A DNA stretch of 64,000 nt from Bacteroidales bacterium (GCA_003141895.1 PLNT01000007.1:1-64000); one strand, 5' to 3'; positions 9,213-18,357 are shown, counted from the stretch's first letter. A program made the numbers and translations. Notes: generated by a model not told the origin, from the sequence alone.

Positions 9213-11216
9213 TTAATATTCATTTAATAAAGCCATTACCTCAGTATACATCTGTTCATGGGTATAACCCTGTATATCAATTGATTTTGTCCTGCAGAAT
9301 GCTACGCATGTACCGCATCCCTGGCATAGACCCGGATTGACTTTCGCTACTGACTTAATAACTTCGCCATTACGGTTTTTAATTTCTTCCTTTTCAATAG
9401 CCTGATAAGGACATGCTGAAACACAAAGGAAGCATCCCACACATGATGAATAAACGGGTGGAGCCTGACGATTCACCACTGCTATAATAGGTTCGCGGGT
9501 GAGTTCATCCTTAGAGAATAATCCTGCGACTTTAACCGCAGCACCCGAAGCCATTGCTACTGATTCAGGAATATCGCGCGGCGCCTGGCATGCCCCGGCA
9601 AGAAAGATACCTGCAGTATTGGTTTCAACCGGTTTAAGTTTTGGATGGGCTTCGGCAAAGAATTTATAAGGATCGTATGAGATATGTAATTTCTGTGCAA
9701 GCTCTTCAGCGCCTTCGTTGGCAACACCTGCTGTAGCAAGAACCACCATATCAGCTTCAATTTCAACCGGCATTGCATTCAGAAGAGTATCTACTCCGCT
9801 GACAATTAATTTGCCGTTCTTTTCATATATCTTCGAAACCCGGCCACGTATATAATTAACTCCATCATCTTCAATTGCTCTTCTGACAAATTCCTCATAC
9901 TGCTTACCTCCTGCCCTGATGTCCATATAAAATACATAGGATTTACCTCCATGTACTTTGTGCTGATATAGCATTGCATGTTTTGCAATATACATGCAGC
10001 ATATCTTGGAACAATAAGGAATACCTTTTGCAGGATCTCTCGATCCGGCACAGGCCAGAAACACAATTTTTTCAGGAACCTTTCCATCAGATGGTCTCCT
10101 GATCTCTCCCAGGGTTGGACCCGACGCAGACGCAAGCCGTTCAAACTGGAGTCCGGTTATGACATCTGCATGTTTTCCATAACCATATTCCGGAAAGAAA
10201 TCAGGCTGTTTGACTGTGAAACCGGTTGCAATTACAATTGCACCAATTTCCACTTCAACGATCTGATCTTCCTGGTCGAAACGAATTGCACCGGTTGGAC
10301 AAACTATTTCGCAAACTTTGCACTTGCCCTTAATATAATAGGTACAGTTTTTCCTGTCAATTACCGGTTTATTAGGAACAGCCTGTGGAAAAGGTACATA
10401 GATTGCTGTTCTCTTCCCAAGACCTTCATTGAATTCACTTGGAATTTTCTTTACAGGACATTTTGTTGTACACTGAGCGCATCCTGTACATAGTTTTTCA
10501 TCGATGCTCTTCGATTTCTTCCTGATCTTAGCTTTAAAATTACCTATGAATCCTTCAAGGCTTTCAAGTTCAGCATATGTATATAAGGTAATATTAGGAT
10601 GCTGTGCCACTTCCACCATTCTCGGAGTGAGGATACATTGAGAGCAGTCGAGTGTTGGAAATGTTTCTGATAATTGAGACATATGACCCCCTATCGAAGG
10701 ATCTTTCTCAATGAGTATCACTTTATGACCAGTATTTGCAATATCAAGACTCGCCTGAATTCCAGCAATACCTCCGCCTATTACAAGTGCGGTTTTTGTA
10801 ACCGGCACCTTTATTGAAGTCAGCTCATGGTTATATTTTACCTTCTCCACAAGTATTCTTACCAGGTCGATTGCTTTTTCGGTAGTCGCTTCTCCCTTTT
10901 CATGAACCCAGGAACAATGTTCCCTGAGATTGGCCATTTCGCACATAAAGGGATTTAAACCGGCTTCAGCACATGCTTTTCTGAAAGTAGGTTCATGCAT
11001 TCGCGGTGAACAGGATGCAACAACAACACCTGTTAATCCTTTTTCAGTAATTGCATTTTTTATAAGACTTTGTCCGGGATCAGAACACATATACTTATAA
11101 TCAACGCTGAATGTTACGCCATCCCAATTGCCAGCTGTCTCAGCAACCTTGGCACAATCAACCGTTGCACTTATGTTTTCCCCGCAATGACAGACAAATA
11201 CTCCAATTTTTGACAT
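9213..11216 (-). CDS. hdrA: HdrA-like electron-bifurcating flavoprotein
   Basis: Core of the complex: its FAD is where electrons are predicted to split between a low-potential route (ferredoxin) and the disulfide-reducing HdrBC. The 667 residues show VFVCHCGENIS at the front, the family motif YMCSDPGQSLI (43-53), an FAD Rossmann loop GGGIAGIQASLD near residue 150, LDCSQCILTPRM, an inserted ferredoxin domain (CTGCAQCTTKCPVKK and CTYYIKGKCKVCEIVCP) and a C-terminal double cluster (CVGCFLCVSACP and CQGCGTCVAFC). The length matches methanogen HdrA. The gene is separated from hdrB by a hairpin repeat. No selenocysteine or truncation is seen. Confidence 0.92.
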   Translation of the reverse strand: MSKIGVFVCHCGENISATVDCAKVAETAGNWDGVTFSVDYKYMCSDPGQSLIKNAITEKGLTGVVVASCSPRMHEPTFRKACAEAGLNPFMCEMANLREHCSWVHEKGEATTEKAIDLVRILVEKVKYNHELTSIKVPVTKTALVIGGGIAGIQASLDIANTGHKVILIEKDPSIGGHMSQLSETFPTLDCSQCILTPRMVEVAQHPNITLYTYAELESLEGFIGNFKAKIRKKSKSIDEKLCTGCAQCTTKCPVKKIPSEFNEGLGKRTAIYVPFPQAVPNKPVIDRKNCTYYIKGKCKVCEIVCPTGAIRFDQEDQIVEVEIGAIVIATGFTVKQPDFFPEYGYGKHADVITGLQFERLASASGPTLGEIRRPSDGKVPEKIVFLACAGSRDPAKGIPYCSKICCMYIAKHAMLYQHKVHGGKSYVFYMDIRAGGKQYEEFVRRAIEDDGVNYIRGRVSKIYEKNGKLIVSGVDTLLNAMPVEIEADMVVLATAGVANEGAEELAQKLHISYDPYKFFAEAHPKLKPVETNTAGIFLAGACQAPRDIPESVAMASGAAVKVAGLFSKDELTREPIIAVVNRQAPPVYSSCVGCFLCVSACPYQAIEKEEIKNRNGEVIKSVAKVNPGLCQGCGTCVAFCRTKSIDIQGYTHEQMYTEVMALLNEY

Positions 11217-11291
11217 ATAATTGCTTGATATACTTAATTAATAATATCCTCAATTTTTCTTTTAAACCATTAATCCTTTATCTTTCTTAGA

Positions 11292-11382
11292 AACCCCCTT
11301 TCTTATTTCCCCCAAGGGGGAAAAGGTAGCTTACGCCTTCCCCCGTGGGGGAAGTCCCGATAGCTATCGGGAGGGAAGGGGG
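11292..11382. repeat. Nested-hairpin intergenic repeat, copy 3 (inside the hdr operon)
   Basis: Outer arms ACCCCCTT and AAGGGGGT enclose three perfect hairpins: TTTCCCCC-AA-GGGGGAAA (11306-11323), CTTCCCC-CGTG-GGGGAAG (11337-11354) and TCCCGATAGCTATCGGGA (11355-11372). It lies in the 213-bp gap between hdrB and hdrA, on the transcript of what otherwise looks like one operon, so it could attenuate or process that RNA. Confidence 0.75.
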
Positions 11383-11429
11383 TAACTCTTTTAAAAAGAA
11401 CACTTAATTATATCTACTTACAACCTTTA

Positions 11430-12272
11430 TCAAACTGATACTTTTACAAAATGCCTCTGCAGACCGAGAGCTTTCCTGTCGAGACCCAGAGCTATACCTA
11501 TTGCCTGAGTAATATAAAGGACAGGAATATCAACTTTTTCACCCAGGTATTCATTAATCGAATCGCGTCTCATATCGAGATTTGAATGACACATCGGACA
11601 TGCAACTATTATTGTTTCAGCACCACGGTCTTTAGCATCACCAATTATTTTGCCTGAAAGTCTGCCTACCGAGCTTGTTCTCGAAACGGATAATCCTGCA
11701 CCGCAGCATTCTGTTTTAAATGCCCAGTCAATTGGAGTGGCTCCAGCTTTAAGCATCAGGACATCAAGCGACTGAGGATCTTCTTCACGATCAAAATTCA
11801 GGATTTCATGCGGTCTCACAAGAAGGCACCCATAATAACACGCTACTTTGTGATCAAATGGTTTGACTACCTTTCCTGCAAGTACAGGCGTGATATATTT
11901 GTCAAGCATCTGAATAATATTCAAAACATTCACAGAACCTGTGTATGGAAGATTATTTGCATCTGTAACAGCAATCTTTAACTCAGGGTCCTTCGCAAGT
12001 TCATGTTTTGTTACTGTTAACCTGCTGTAACAAGCTGCACATGGAACAACTATTTCTGTCAGTCCTTGTTTTTCAGCAAGGGACAAAATTCTTGCGGGAA
12101 GTGCAAGAGAGAGTTCTTTGTTCATGTTATGGGCGGCTGTAGCCCCGCAGCAATTCCAGTCATGGATTTCCTCTAAATCGATATCAAAGGCTTTTGCAAC
12201 GGCAAGGACCGACTCAGCATATTCACGTGAGGATCCTTTAAGAGAACAACCTGGATAAAATCCGAGAGTCAT
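11430..12272 (-). CDS. hdrB: HdrB-like heterodisulfide reductase subunit, two CCG domains
   Basis: The disulfide-cleaving subunit. In methanogens HdrB binds two noncubane [4Fe-4S] clusters through two CCG domains; both are complete here: FYPGC...DWNCCGA...CAACYSR and ACYYGC...ECCGAG...CPMCHSN. The start at 12272 (MTLGFYPGCSL) gives 280 residues and lies 5 bp after the hdrC stop; the longer frame to 12320 would overlap hdrC. The substrate is unlikely to be CoM-S-S-CoB in a bacterium; a DsrC-like protein or a small-molecule disulfide is possible, and neither is encoded here. Confidence 0.9.
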   Translation of the reverse strand: MTLGFYPGCSLKGSSREYAESVLAVAKAFDIDLEEIHDWNCCGATAAHNMNKELSLALPARILSLAEKQGLTEIVVPCAACYSRLTVTKHELAKDPELKIAVTDANNLPYTGSVNVLNIIQMLDKYITPVLAGKVVKPFDHKVACYYGCLLVRPHEILNFDREEDPQSLDVLMLKAGATPIDWAFKTECCGAGLSVSRTSSVGRLSGKIIGDAKDRGAETIIVACPMCHSNLDMRRDSINEYLGEKVDIPVLYITQAIGIALGLDRKALGLQRHFVKVSV

Positions 12273-12276
12273 ATAT

Positions 12277-12849
12277 TTAGTTTTTATTCTTTTTATTTGA
12301 TTTCCTGAATATTGCAGCAACGCCTGAGCGATCTTTTATAAGTTCAGGAATAATATTCAATTTACCCCGCTTCATCATCTTGGGTGCAAGGGCCATATCT
12401 TCAAGTATCCGTAATGTCCTTGTTTTATAGTCAACAAACAGTCCGATTTCATAAAGACGCCCGGTATATTTTATAGAGTCAAGGAAAGACTTATGAAATG
12501 CAATAATCTCTTTTGCTTTGGGATTAGCCTTTTTCTCATTCAGTGATTTCTCTCTGAGGAAGTCCATCATTTTAGGAATGTCGATACTCATCGGGCAACG
12601 TGCAAAACACATTTCACATGTAAGGCACACCCATATTGAAAAAGATCTTAAAACTTTATCCTCAAGGACAGGGTTGCCTGTCTGTAACATCCGCATTATC
12701 ACACTGGGTGGATAATCCATCTCTTCTGAAAGAGGGCAGCCAGCAGAACATTTACCACATTGGTAGCAATGGCTAACCTTTACCTCAGTATGTTCTAAAA
12801 CTTCACCTCCAAGTCCGGAAATTACGGAATGATGTGTATCTGAACTCAT
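12277..12849 (-). CDS. hdrC: HdrC-like 4Fe-4S ferredoxin subunit
   Basis: Links HdrA to HdrB electronically. The 190 residues carry two [4Fe-4S] motifs, CYQCGKCSAGCPL (about 28-40) and CLTCEMCFARCPM (about 73-85), the normal HdrC arrangement, followed by a helical C-terminus ending in a lysine/asparagine-rich tail. It is the first gene of the minus-strand operon, so its promoter must lie in the 286-bp region shared with nuoA; I could not find a clear TAnnTTTG motif for this strand there. Confidence 0.9.
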   Translation of the reverse strand: MSSDTHHSVISGLGGEVLEHTEVKVSHCYQCGKCSAGCPLSEEMDYPPSVIMRMLQTGNPVLEDKVLRSFSIWVCLTCEMCFARCPMSIDIPKMMDFLREKSLNEKKANPKAKEIIAFHKSFLDSIKYTGRLYEIGLFVDYKTRTLRILEDMALAPKMMKRGKLNIIPELIKDRSGVAAIFRKSNKKNKN

Positions 12850-13037
12850 AATAACCTATTTTGTATCGATTATGATTAACATTATTACAACTCCTAAAAG
12901 TAATATTTATTGCAATTTTAAAAACATGAAAAATGTCATATATAGTTTTATAAAAAAAGCTTGAAAATATAAATAAAATTCAAAACCCCGATAAAATGCA
13001 CCTAATCTGTTAAATGAATAACACTATGAATGGAAAG

Positions 13038-13053
13038 AATGATATATATCATT
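13038..13053. promoter_or_regulatory. FNR/CRP-type palindrome between hdrC and nuoA
   Basis: AATGATATATATCATT is a perfect 16-bp palindrome containing TGAT-N4-ATCA, the core of an FNR-type box (TTGAT-N4-ATCAA). Its centre (13045.5) is about 61 bp upstream of the start point expected from the -7 motif at 13095-13102, the classic class I activator spacing. The palindrome is AT-rich, so chance is possible. Confidence 0.45.
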
Positions 13054-13094
13054 GTTATCATATGTTAATCATTTCACAAAACAAAAAAAAAATC

Positions 13095-13102
13095 TATTTT
13101 TG
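13095..13102 (+). promoter_or_regulatory. Predicted -7 element of the nuo promoter
   Basis: TATTTTTG matches the Bacteroidetes -7 consensus TAnnTTTG. A TTTC at 13072-13075 is near the expected -33 TTTG position (19-bp spacing). The expected start point near 13107 lies downstream of the upstream-most in-frame ATG of nuoA (13052), which supports the 13136 start. Confidence 0.65.
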
Positions 13103-13135
13103 TGCGGCCTGAATCTGAAACTAATTCCATTTTCT

Positions 13136-13486
13136 ATGAATAATGAATGGTTAATTTTGTTTTTCCTTGTGGGAGCCAGCTTTGTAGGATTAGTCCTGAT
13201 CTTTTCAGGGATAGTAGCTCCGAAATCAACAAATCCACAGAAATTTGAACCATATGAATGTGGTATCCCTACTGAGGGAGTTACCTGGCTTCAGTTTAAT
13301 GTGGGATATTATCTTTTTGCCATACTCTTTCTGGTTTTTGATGTTGAGACTGTCCTGGTGTTTCCATGGGCAGTTGTAATGAAAGAGACCGGGATGGCAG
13401 CATTTGTTGAAATACTTATTTTCTTTTTCATATTGGGTCTGGGATTATTATATGCCTGGAAAAAACATGCGTTGATATGGGAATAA
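13136..13486 (+). CDS. nuoA: NADH-quinone oxidoreductase-like subunit A
   Basis: Membrane subunit of respiratory complex I, 116 residues with three hydrophobic segments and the conserved [10 protein letters not shown] loop and [15 protein letters not shown] motif. The start [10 protein letters not shown] at 13136 is preferred over an in-frame ATG at 13052 because the predicted promoter lies between them and NuoA proteins begin just before the first membrane helix. First gene of nuoABCD-HIJKLMN. Confidence 0.93.
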   Translation: MNNEWLILFFLVGASFVGLVLIFSGIVAPKSTNPQKFEPYECGIPTEGVTWLQFNVGYYLFAILFLVFDVETVLVFPWAVVMKETGMAAFVEILIFFFILGLGLLYAWKKHALIWE

Positions 13487-14037
13487 AAGGAATGAAGCGG
13501 GAAGAATTTGAGGATAATGAAAGCCTTGATCTTCTTAATGCATCGGGCACCAATATACTTCTGACAACAATTGATGATGTTATTAACTGGGGCAGAAAGA
13601 ATTCACTGTGGCCACTTACTTTTGCAACCAGATGTTGCGGTATTGAAATGATGGCTGCCGGAGCTGCAAGACATGATTTTGCACGATTCGGAATGGAAGT
13701 TTACAGAGCAAGCCCTCGTCAGGCAGATGTGATTGTCGTTGCGGGAACCATTGTACATAAGATGGCCCCGGTTTTAAAACGTCTGTATGATGAGATGTCT
13801 GAGCCGAAGTATGTTGTTGCAATGGGAGCCTGTGCCATATCAGGAGGGCCCTTTTTTCTGAATTCTTACAGTGTTGTTAAAGGAGTAGAGCATGTAATAC
13901 CTGTCGACGTTTATGTTCCGGGTTGTCCTCCCCGACCAGAAGCTTTATTATATGGTATGCTTCAGTTGCAGCGGTTGATTGAAACCCAGACAATAGAATC
14001 AAGAAAGGTGAGAAACAAATCGCATGATTATAAATAA
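13477..14037 (+). CDS. nuoB: NADH-quinone oxidoreductase-like subunit B (N2 cluster)
   Basis: Holds the terminal [4Fe-4S] cluster N2 that reduces quinone. Ligand motifs are TRCCGIEM (tandem cysteines), GACAISGG and [11 protein letters not shown]. 186 residues from ATG 13477, which overlaps the nuoA end by 10 bp; an ATG at 13492 would remove the overlap and is equally plausible. The C-terminal lysine-rich tail overlaps nuoC. Confidence 0.94.
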   Translation: MGIKGMKREEFEDNESLDLLNASGTNILLTTIDDVINWGRKNSLWPLTFATRCCGIEMMAAGAARHDFARFGMEVYRASPRQADVIVVAGTIVHKMAPVLKRLYDEMSEPKYVVAMGACAISGGPFFLNSYSVVKGVEHVIPVDVYVPGCPPRPEALLYGMLQLQRLIETQTIESRKVRNKSHDYK

Positions 14038-14494
14038 GATGGATAAAATACAACTTGAATCATTTTTAAAAACAATAGCTTCCGGGGTTGAAATTAAAGA
14101 AGGTAAACAATATCTGGAAGTAACTGTGCCATCTTCCTCATTACATCAGTTGGCTAAAAGTTTAAAGGAAAAAGAGGAATCAAAATTTGATTTTTTGTTT
14201 TGCCTTACAGGAGTTGATTATGGAACAGAACTTGGTGTTATTTACCATCTGCGCTCAACATCTTACGATCACACTGTTGTCTTAAAAACAAGAACAGCTG
14301 ACAGGGAAAACCCAATTTTGGACTCGGTTTGTGATATTTGGGAGACTGCTGAATTTCATGAAAGAGAGGTATTTGACCTGCTTGGAATAAAATTCAAGAA
14401 TCATCCTGATCTTCGAAGGCTCTTCCTCGACAATTCATGGGGGTTCCCGTTAAGAAAGGACTATGTTGATGATATTAATATCGTTACAAAGTAA
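14024..14494 (+). CDS. nuoC: NADH-quinone oxidoreductase-like subunit C
   Basis: The 30-kDa-type peripheral subunit, 156 residues, with the family signature [19 protein letters not shown] and the C-terminal [18 protein letters not shown]. It is separate from nuoD, unlike the fused nuoCD of Bacteroides fragilis and E. coli. Starts at 14024 or 14039 are both possible; the former overlaps nuoB by 14 bp. Confidence 0.93.
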   Translation: MIINKMDKIQLESFLKTIASGVEIKEGKQYLEVTVPSSSLHQLAKSLKEKEESKFDFLFCLTGVDYGTELGVIYHLRSTSYDHTVVLKTRTADRENPILDSVCDIWETAEFHEREVFDLLGIKFKNHPDLRRLFLDNSWGFPLRKDYVDDINIVTK

Positions 14495-14497
14495 TTT

Positions 14498-15622
14498 ATG
14501 GAAGAAAAGGAAATAACAAATCTGACTGACGAACATCAGGAGTACGTAATAAATATGGGACCTCAGCATCCGTCAACTCACGGAGTGCTCAGGCTGAAGG
14601 TATCGCTTAAAGGAGAAATTGTTAAAAGCATAGAACCACACATCGGTTATATTCACAGCGGCATTGAAAAGATGTGTGAAAGTATAACTTATCCCCAGAT
14701 TATACATCTCACCGACAGAATGGATTACATTTCTGCTCATATAAATAATGAAGCAGTATGTCTGAACGTCGAGAAAGCGCTGGAGATAGATATTCCCGAC
14801 AGGATAAAGGTAATCAGGACAATCATGTCGGAACTAACACGTATTCAGTCACATCAGCTTTGGTGGGCCTGTTTTGGTATGGATCTCGGCGGATTAACCT
14901 GTTTCTTTTATGGCTTACGCGACAGGGAAAAAATATTGGATATTTTTGAAGAGACATGCGGCGGACGAATGATTGTCAGCTATAATTGTCCCGGGGGACT
15001 GATGTATGATATACACCCTAACTTTCAGAAACGGGTTAAAGACTTTATTAAGTATTTCAGAAAGATTTTACCTGAATATGATCAGCTACTGACCGGCAAC
15101 GTAATTTTCCATGAACGCAGCAAGGGTATTGGCACATTAACTAAAGAAGATGCTATCTCATTTGGAGTAACAGGTCCTACCGGAAGAGCTTCAGGCTTTT
15201 CATGCGATGTCAGGAAACACGAACCATACAGCGCATACGACAGGGTACAATTTAAAGAGATCCTCTTTGATGAAGGAGATACATTCCACAGGTATCTTGC
15301 CAGGATTGATGAGATGTGGGAATCGATGAAGATAATTGAACAATTGATCGATAATATACCAGAAGGGCCATTTGCTGTGAAGATGAAGCCGATAATAAAA
15401 CTTCCCGAAGGGGAATATTATCAGAGGGTTGAGACTGCACGTGGTGAGCTTGGAGTATTTGTAATAAGTGATGGTAATAAAAACCCTTACAGGGTAAAAT
15501 TCAGATCTCCTAACTTTTCGAACCTTTCAGTATTAAACCATATTGCAAAAGGATTTAAAATAGCGGATCTTGTAGCTATTGGAGGATCACTGGATTTGAT
15601 AATACCAGATATTGACAGATAA
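14498..15622 (+). CDS. nuoD: NADH-quinone oxidoreductase-like subunit D
   Basis: The 49-kDa-type subunit that forms the quinone pocket with NuoB. 374 residues; NMGPQHPSTHGVLRLK (19-34) contains the quinone-site histidines, and IGYIHSGIEKMCE follows. It is evolutionarily related to the NiFe-hydrogenase large subunit, but the nickel-binding cysteines are absent, as expected for NuoD. Three bp separate it from nuoC. It is followed by a repeat-rich spacer instead of nuoEFG. Confidence 0.94.
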   Translation: MEEKEITNLTDEHQEYVINMGPQHPSTHGVLRLKVSLKGEIVKSIEPHIGYIHSGIEKMCESITYPQIIHLTDRMDYISAHINNEAVCLNVEKALEIDIPDRIKVIRTIMSELTRIQSHQLWWACFGMDLGGLTCFFYGLRDREKILDIFEETCGGRMIVSYNCPGGLMYDIHPNFQKRVKDFIKYFRKILPEYDQLLTGNVIFHERSKGIGTLTKEDAISFGVTGPTGRASGFSCDVRKHEPYSAYDRVQFKEILFDEGDTFHRYLARIDEMWESMKIIEQLIDNIPEGPFAVKMKPIIKLPEGEYYQRVETARGELGVFVISDGNKNPYRVKFRSPNFSNLSVLNHIAKGFKIADLVAIGGSLDLIIPDIDR

Positions 15623-15690
15623 ACCCCCCAACCCCCCCAAGGGTGGGCTGGGTTTTGAAGTCCCCCCTTGGGGGGATTTAGGGGGTGAAA
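15623..15690. repeat. Nested-hairpin intergenic repeat, copy 4 (inside the nuo operon)
   Basis: Outer arms ACCCCC (15623-15628) and GGGGGT (15681-15686) enclose the perfect hairpin TCCCCCC-TT-GGGGGGA (15661-15676) and a looser CCCAAGGGTGGG element. It starts immediately after the nuoD stop codon. Confidence 0.7.
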
Positions 15691-15716
15691 ATGAAGAGGG
15701 AAACTAAACTGGAAGC

Positions 15717-15822
15717 CAGAGATTGCTTCGCTCGCAATGACAGTTATGTTATTTGGATTTTAAAAAACGAAGGATGAAAAACGATAAACGATAGACGATA
15801 AACGATAAACGACAAACGATAA
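15717..15822. repeat. Hairpin unit plus ACGATAA tandem array in the nuoD-nuoH spacer
   Basis: A GAGATTGCTTCGCTCGCAAT hairpin segment (about 15719-15738; arms ATTGC and GCAAT) is followed at 15781-15822 by six tandem 7-bp units, four of them ACGATAA and two with single changes (ACGATAG, ACGACAA). With the copy-4 repeat this fills almost the entire gap before nuoH; no coding frame is seen. Confidence 0.75.
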
Positions 15823-15843
15823 ATAGACCTAAAGATATAATAT

Positions 15844-16983
15844 ATGTTACCTGAGATAGTCGCTTTAAATACTTCCCCTACTCTATCAGTCCCATGGTGG
15901 AAAGTCGTTTATGATTTTTCCGCTCTGACAGATTGGATCGACAAAAGTCTTCACAACTCGATGTCTCCTTTCTGGACAACAATAACCGAGATGCTGATTA
16001 TAGGAGTTTTGATACTCTTATTCTATGCCTTGGTGGGACTTTTTCTTGTTTACGCCGAGAGGAAAGTATGTGCATTCATGCAGAACAGGCTGGGGCCAAA
16101 CAGGGTTGGTCCATTCGGAATATTCCAGACTATTGCTGATCTTTTTAAACTTCTGTTTAAAGAACTGATACCAATTAAAAATGCCGATGGTTTTCTTTTC
16201 AATCTTGCCCCTTTTATAGTAATTATTGCCTCATTTATGGCAATTGCAGCTATTCCTTTTGCTAAAGGACTTCATGCAATTGATCTCAACATAGGAGTAT
16301 TATACGTCATGGCTGTTTCAGCAATGGGTGTTATAGGAGTATTACTAGCAGGATGGTCAAGCAATAATAAATATTCACTTATCGGGGCAATGCGAAGCGG
16401 TGCACAGATAGTCAGCTATGAATTATCAGTGGGTCTGTCTTTAATAACAATTGTGATCCTTGCCGGATCCATGCAGCTTTCAGTAATTGTTGAAGCTCAG
16501 AGAGACGGTTGGTTCCTGTTTAAAGGACATATATCAGCATTTATCGCCTTTATTATTTTCCTCATCTCAAGCACTGCAGAAACGAATCGGGGACCTTTCG
16601 ACCTTGCTGAAGCTGAATCAGAGCTCACGGCAGGTTATCATACCGAATATTCAGGAATAAAATTCGCATTCTTTTTCCTGGCTGAATACATTAACATGTT
16701 CATTGTTGCCTCAATTGCGGCTACAGTATTCCTGGGAGGATGGATGCCATTTCATGTCGGTTCATGGGAAGGGTTTAATCACATAATGGATTTCATTCCT
16801 CCATTCGTCTGGTATATCGGCAAAACATTCTTTGTTATATTCCTGATGATGTGGTTCAAATGGACTTTTCCGCGTTTGAGAATTGATCAGTTGCTTACTC
16901 TTGAATGGAAATATTTGCTGCCAATCAATTTATTTAATGTTTTGATTATGGCATTCCTGGTCCTTATGGGCTGGCATTTTTAA
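15844..16983 (+). CDS. nuoH: NADH-quinone oxidoreductase-like subunit H
   Basis: Membrane subunit joining the quinone pocket to the proton channels. 379 residues, about eight to nine membrane helices; family motifs [20 protein letters not shown] (about 71-90), [20 protein letters not shown] and [11 protein letters not shown] are intact. An N-terminal extension of about 50 residues precedes the first helix, a little longer than in E. coli. Confidence 0.94.
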   Translation: MLPEIVALNTSPTLSVPWWKVVYDFSALTDWIDKSLHNSMSPFWTTITEMLIIGVLILLFYALVGLFLVYAERKVCAFMQNRLGPNRVGPFGIFQTIADLFKLLFKELIPIKNADGFLFNLAPFIVIIASFMAIAAIPFAKGLHAIDLNIGVLYVMAVSAMGVIGVLLAGWSSNNKYSLIGAMRSGAQIVSYELSVGLSLITIVILAGSMQLSVIVEAQRDGWFLFKGHISAFIAFIIFLISSTAETNRGPFDLAEAESELTAGYHTEYSGIKFAFFFLAEYINMFIVASIAATVFLGGWMPFHVGSWEGFNHIMDFIPPFVWYIGKTFFVIFLMMWFKWTFPRLRIDQLLTLEWKYLLPINLFNVLIMAFLVLMGWHF

Positions 16984-17014
16984 TAAATGATAACTAAAAA
17001 TTATTTATCTCTGA

Positions 17015-17494
17015 ATGAGAAGTATAATAGAATATTTTAAGGAAATAATATTTGGCGTCTGGTCTTTGCTGAAAGGCATGAAAGTCACAGGATCATACTT
17101 TTTCAGACCTTCTACTATTGTGACCCAAAAGTATCCTTCAAACCGGAATGACCTGGTAATGTTCGACCGTTTCAAAGGTGAGGTAATAATGCCGCATGAT
17201 GAAAATAATGAACACAAATGTACCGGATGCGGAATATGTGAACTGAATTGTCCTAACGGAACTATTGAAATAATCTCACAAACAATTGTTACAGAAGAAG
17301 GCAAAAAGAAGAAGGCAATAGATAAACATATTTACAGGTTAAGTATGTGCACTTTCTGTGGTTTATGTGTTAAGGCATGTCCTTCCAATGCACTTGCATT
17401 TGGCCAGAAATTTGAACATGCTGTTTTTAACCGGGCACTTCTGATAAAACAATTGAATAAACCTGGTTCCAAATTAAAGAAAGGAGTTGAATAA
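17015..17494 (+). CDS. nuoI: NADH-quinone oxidoreductase-like subunit I (2x[4Fe-4S])
   Basis: Peripheral ferredoxin-like subunit carrying clusters N6a/N6b. Two motifs, CTGCGICELNCPNG (about 69-82) and CTFCGLCVKACPSN (about 110-123), are complete in 159 residues. In complexes lacking NuoEFG this is the subunit nearest to the external electron donor, so it is the probable docking site for ferredoxin or a similar carrier. The stop overlaps the nuoJ start (ATGG/TAATGG junction at 17494). Confidence 0.93.
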   Translation: MRSIIEYFKEIIFGVWSLLKGMKVTGSYFFRPSTIVTQKYPSNRNDLVMFDRFKGEVIMPHDENNEHKCTGCGICELNCPNGTIEIISQTIVTEEGKKKKAIDKHIYRLSMCTFCGLCVKACPSNALAFGQKFEHAVFNRALLIKQLNKPGSKLKKGVE

Positions 17495-18033
17495 TGGCCT
17501 CAAATCAGATTATGTTTATCCTTTTTTCTGTAATGATTGTTGTGTTTTCTGTGCTGACAGTAACAAGCCGACGCATCCTCAGAGCGGCTGTTTACCTCCT
17601 GTTTGTACTCGTTTCAACATCTGGCTTGTATTTTATGCTGAACTATCAGTTCCTTGCTGCAGTACAGCTTACTCTTTATGCAGGAGGTATAGTTGTACTG
17701 ATAATCTTTTCAATTCTCCTTACAAGTCATATAAGTCAGAATTTTGAATCTTCCGGGTGGAAGAAAAACATATTTTCAGCGATCGCTGCTCTGATCGGTG
17801 CTCTTTTATCTATCATTACAATTCTCGATTATAAGTTCTCAGCTACAACTGAAGTTGCGCAGGAAGTTAACATGAAATTAATCGGAAAAAGTCTGCTGTC
17901 GACTGGTTATGATGGATACGTGCTCCCATTTGAGATAATATCGGTTTTACTTCTTGCAGCAATGGTTGCAGCTATCGTGGTTGCAAAAAAAGTGTCGCCG
18001 AAAAGCGCAGAATTACAAAACTTAAAACAGTAA
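17494..18033 (+). CDS. nuoJ: NADH-quinone oxidoreductase-like subunit J
   Basis: Membrane subunit, 179 residues with five hydrophobic segments and the conserved YLLFVLVSTSGLYFMLNYQF and YAGGIVVLIIFSILLT motifs (the latter is the family's kinked helix). Overlaps the nuoI stop by 1 bp. Confidence 0.92.
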   Translation: MASNQIMFILFSVMIVVFSVLTVTSRRILRAAVYLLFVLVSTSGLYFMLNYQFLAAVQLTLYAGGIVVLIIFSILLTSHISQNFESSGWKKNIFSAIAALIGALLSIITILDYKFSATTEVAQEVNMKLIGKSLLSTGYDGYVLPFEIISVLLLAAMVAAIVVAKKVSPKSAELQNLKQ

Positions 18034-18039
18034 TAAGAC

Positions 18040-18357
18040 ATGAACTCAGGAATACCATTGCAATATTTCTTAATTCTGGCAACAGTAATGTTTTTTACCG
18101 GTGTTTATGGTTTTCTTACACGCAGGAACCTTATAACCATATTAATGTCAGTGGAACTCATTTTAAATTCAGTGAACATAAATTTTCTTGCTTTCAACCG
18201 TTATCTGTATCCTCATAAACTGGAAGGAATGTTTTTCAGTGTGTTTGTAATTGCTGTCGCTGCATCGGAAGCCGCTGTTGCCATAGCCATTATAATTAAC
18301 ATTTACAGACGGTTTACAACAATAAATGTTGAGGATGTTAATGAGATGAAATTCTGA
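18040..18357 (+). CDS. nuoK: NADH-quinone oxidoreductase-like subunit K
   Basis: Small membrane subunit (105 aa, three helices) with the glutamate-bearing motif MSVELILNSVNINFLAF in helix 2 and ASEAAVAIAIIINIYRR in helix 3, both part of the proton path. Six bp follow nuoJ. Confidence 0.93.
   Translation: MNSGIPLQYFLILATVMFFTGVYGFLTRRNLITILMSVELILNSVNINFLAFNRYLYPHKLEGMFFSVFVIAVAASEAAVAIAIIINIYRRFTTINVEDVNEMKF

Noticed and set aside
13052-13135. Longer nuoA from the upstream ATG
   Set aside because: The predicted -7 element (13095-13102) lies inside this stretch, and NuoA proteins start at the helix-proximal Met.
15781-15822. CRISPR array
   Set aside because: The 7-bp units are directly contiguous with no spacers; it is a simple tandem repeat.
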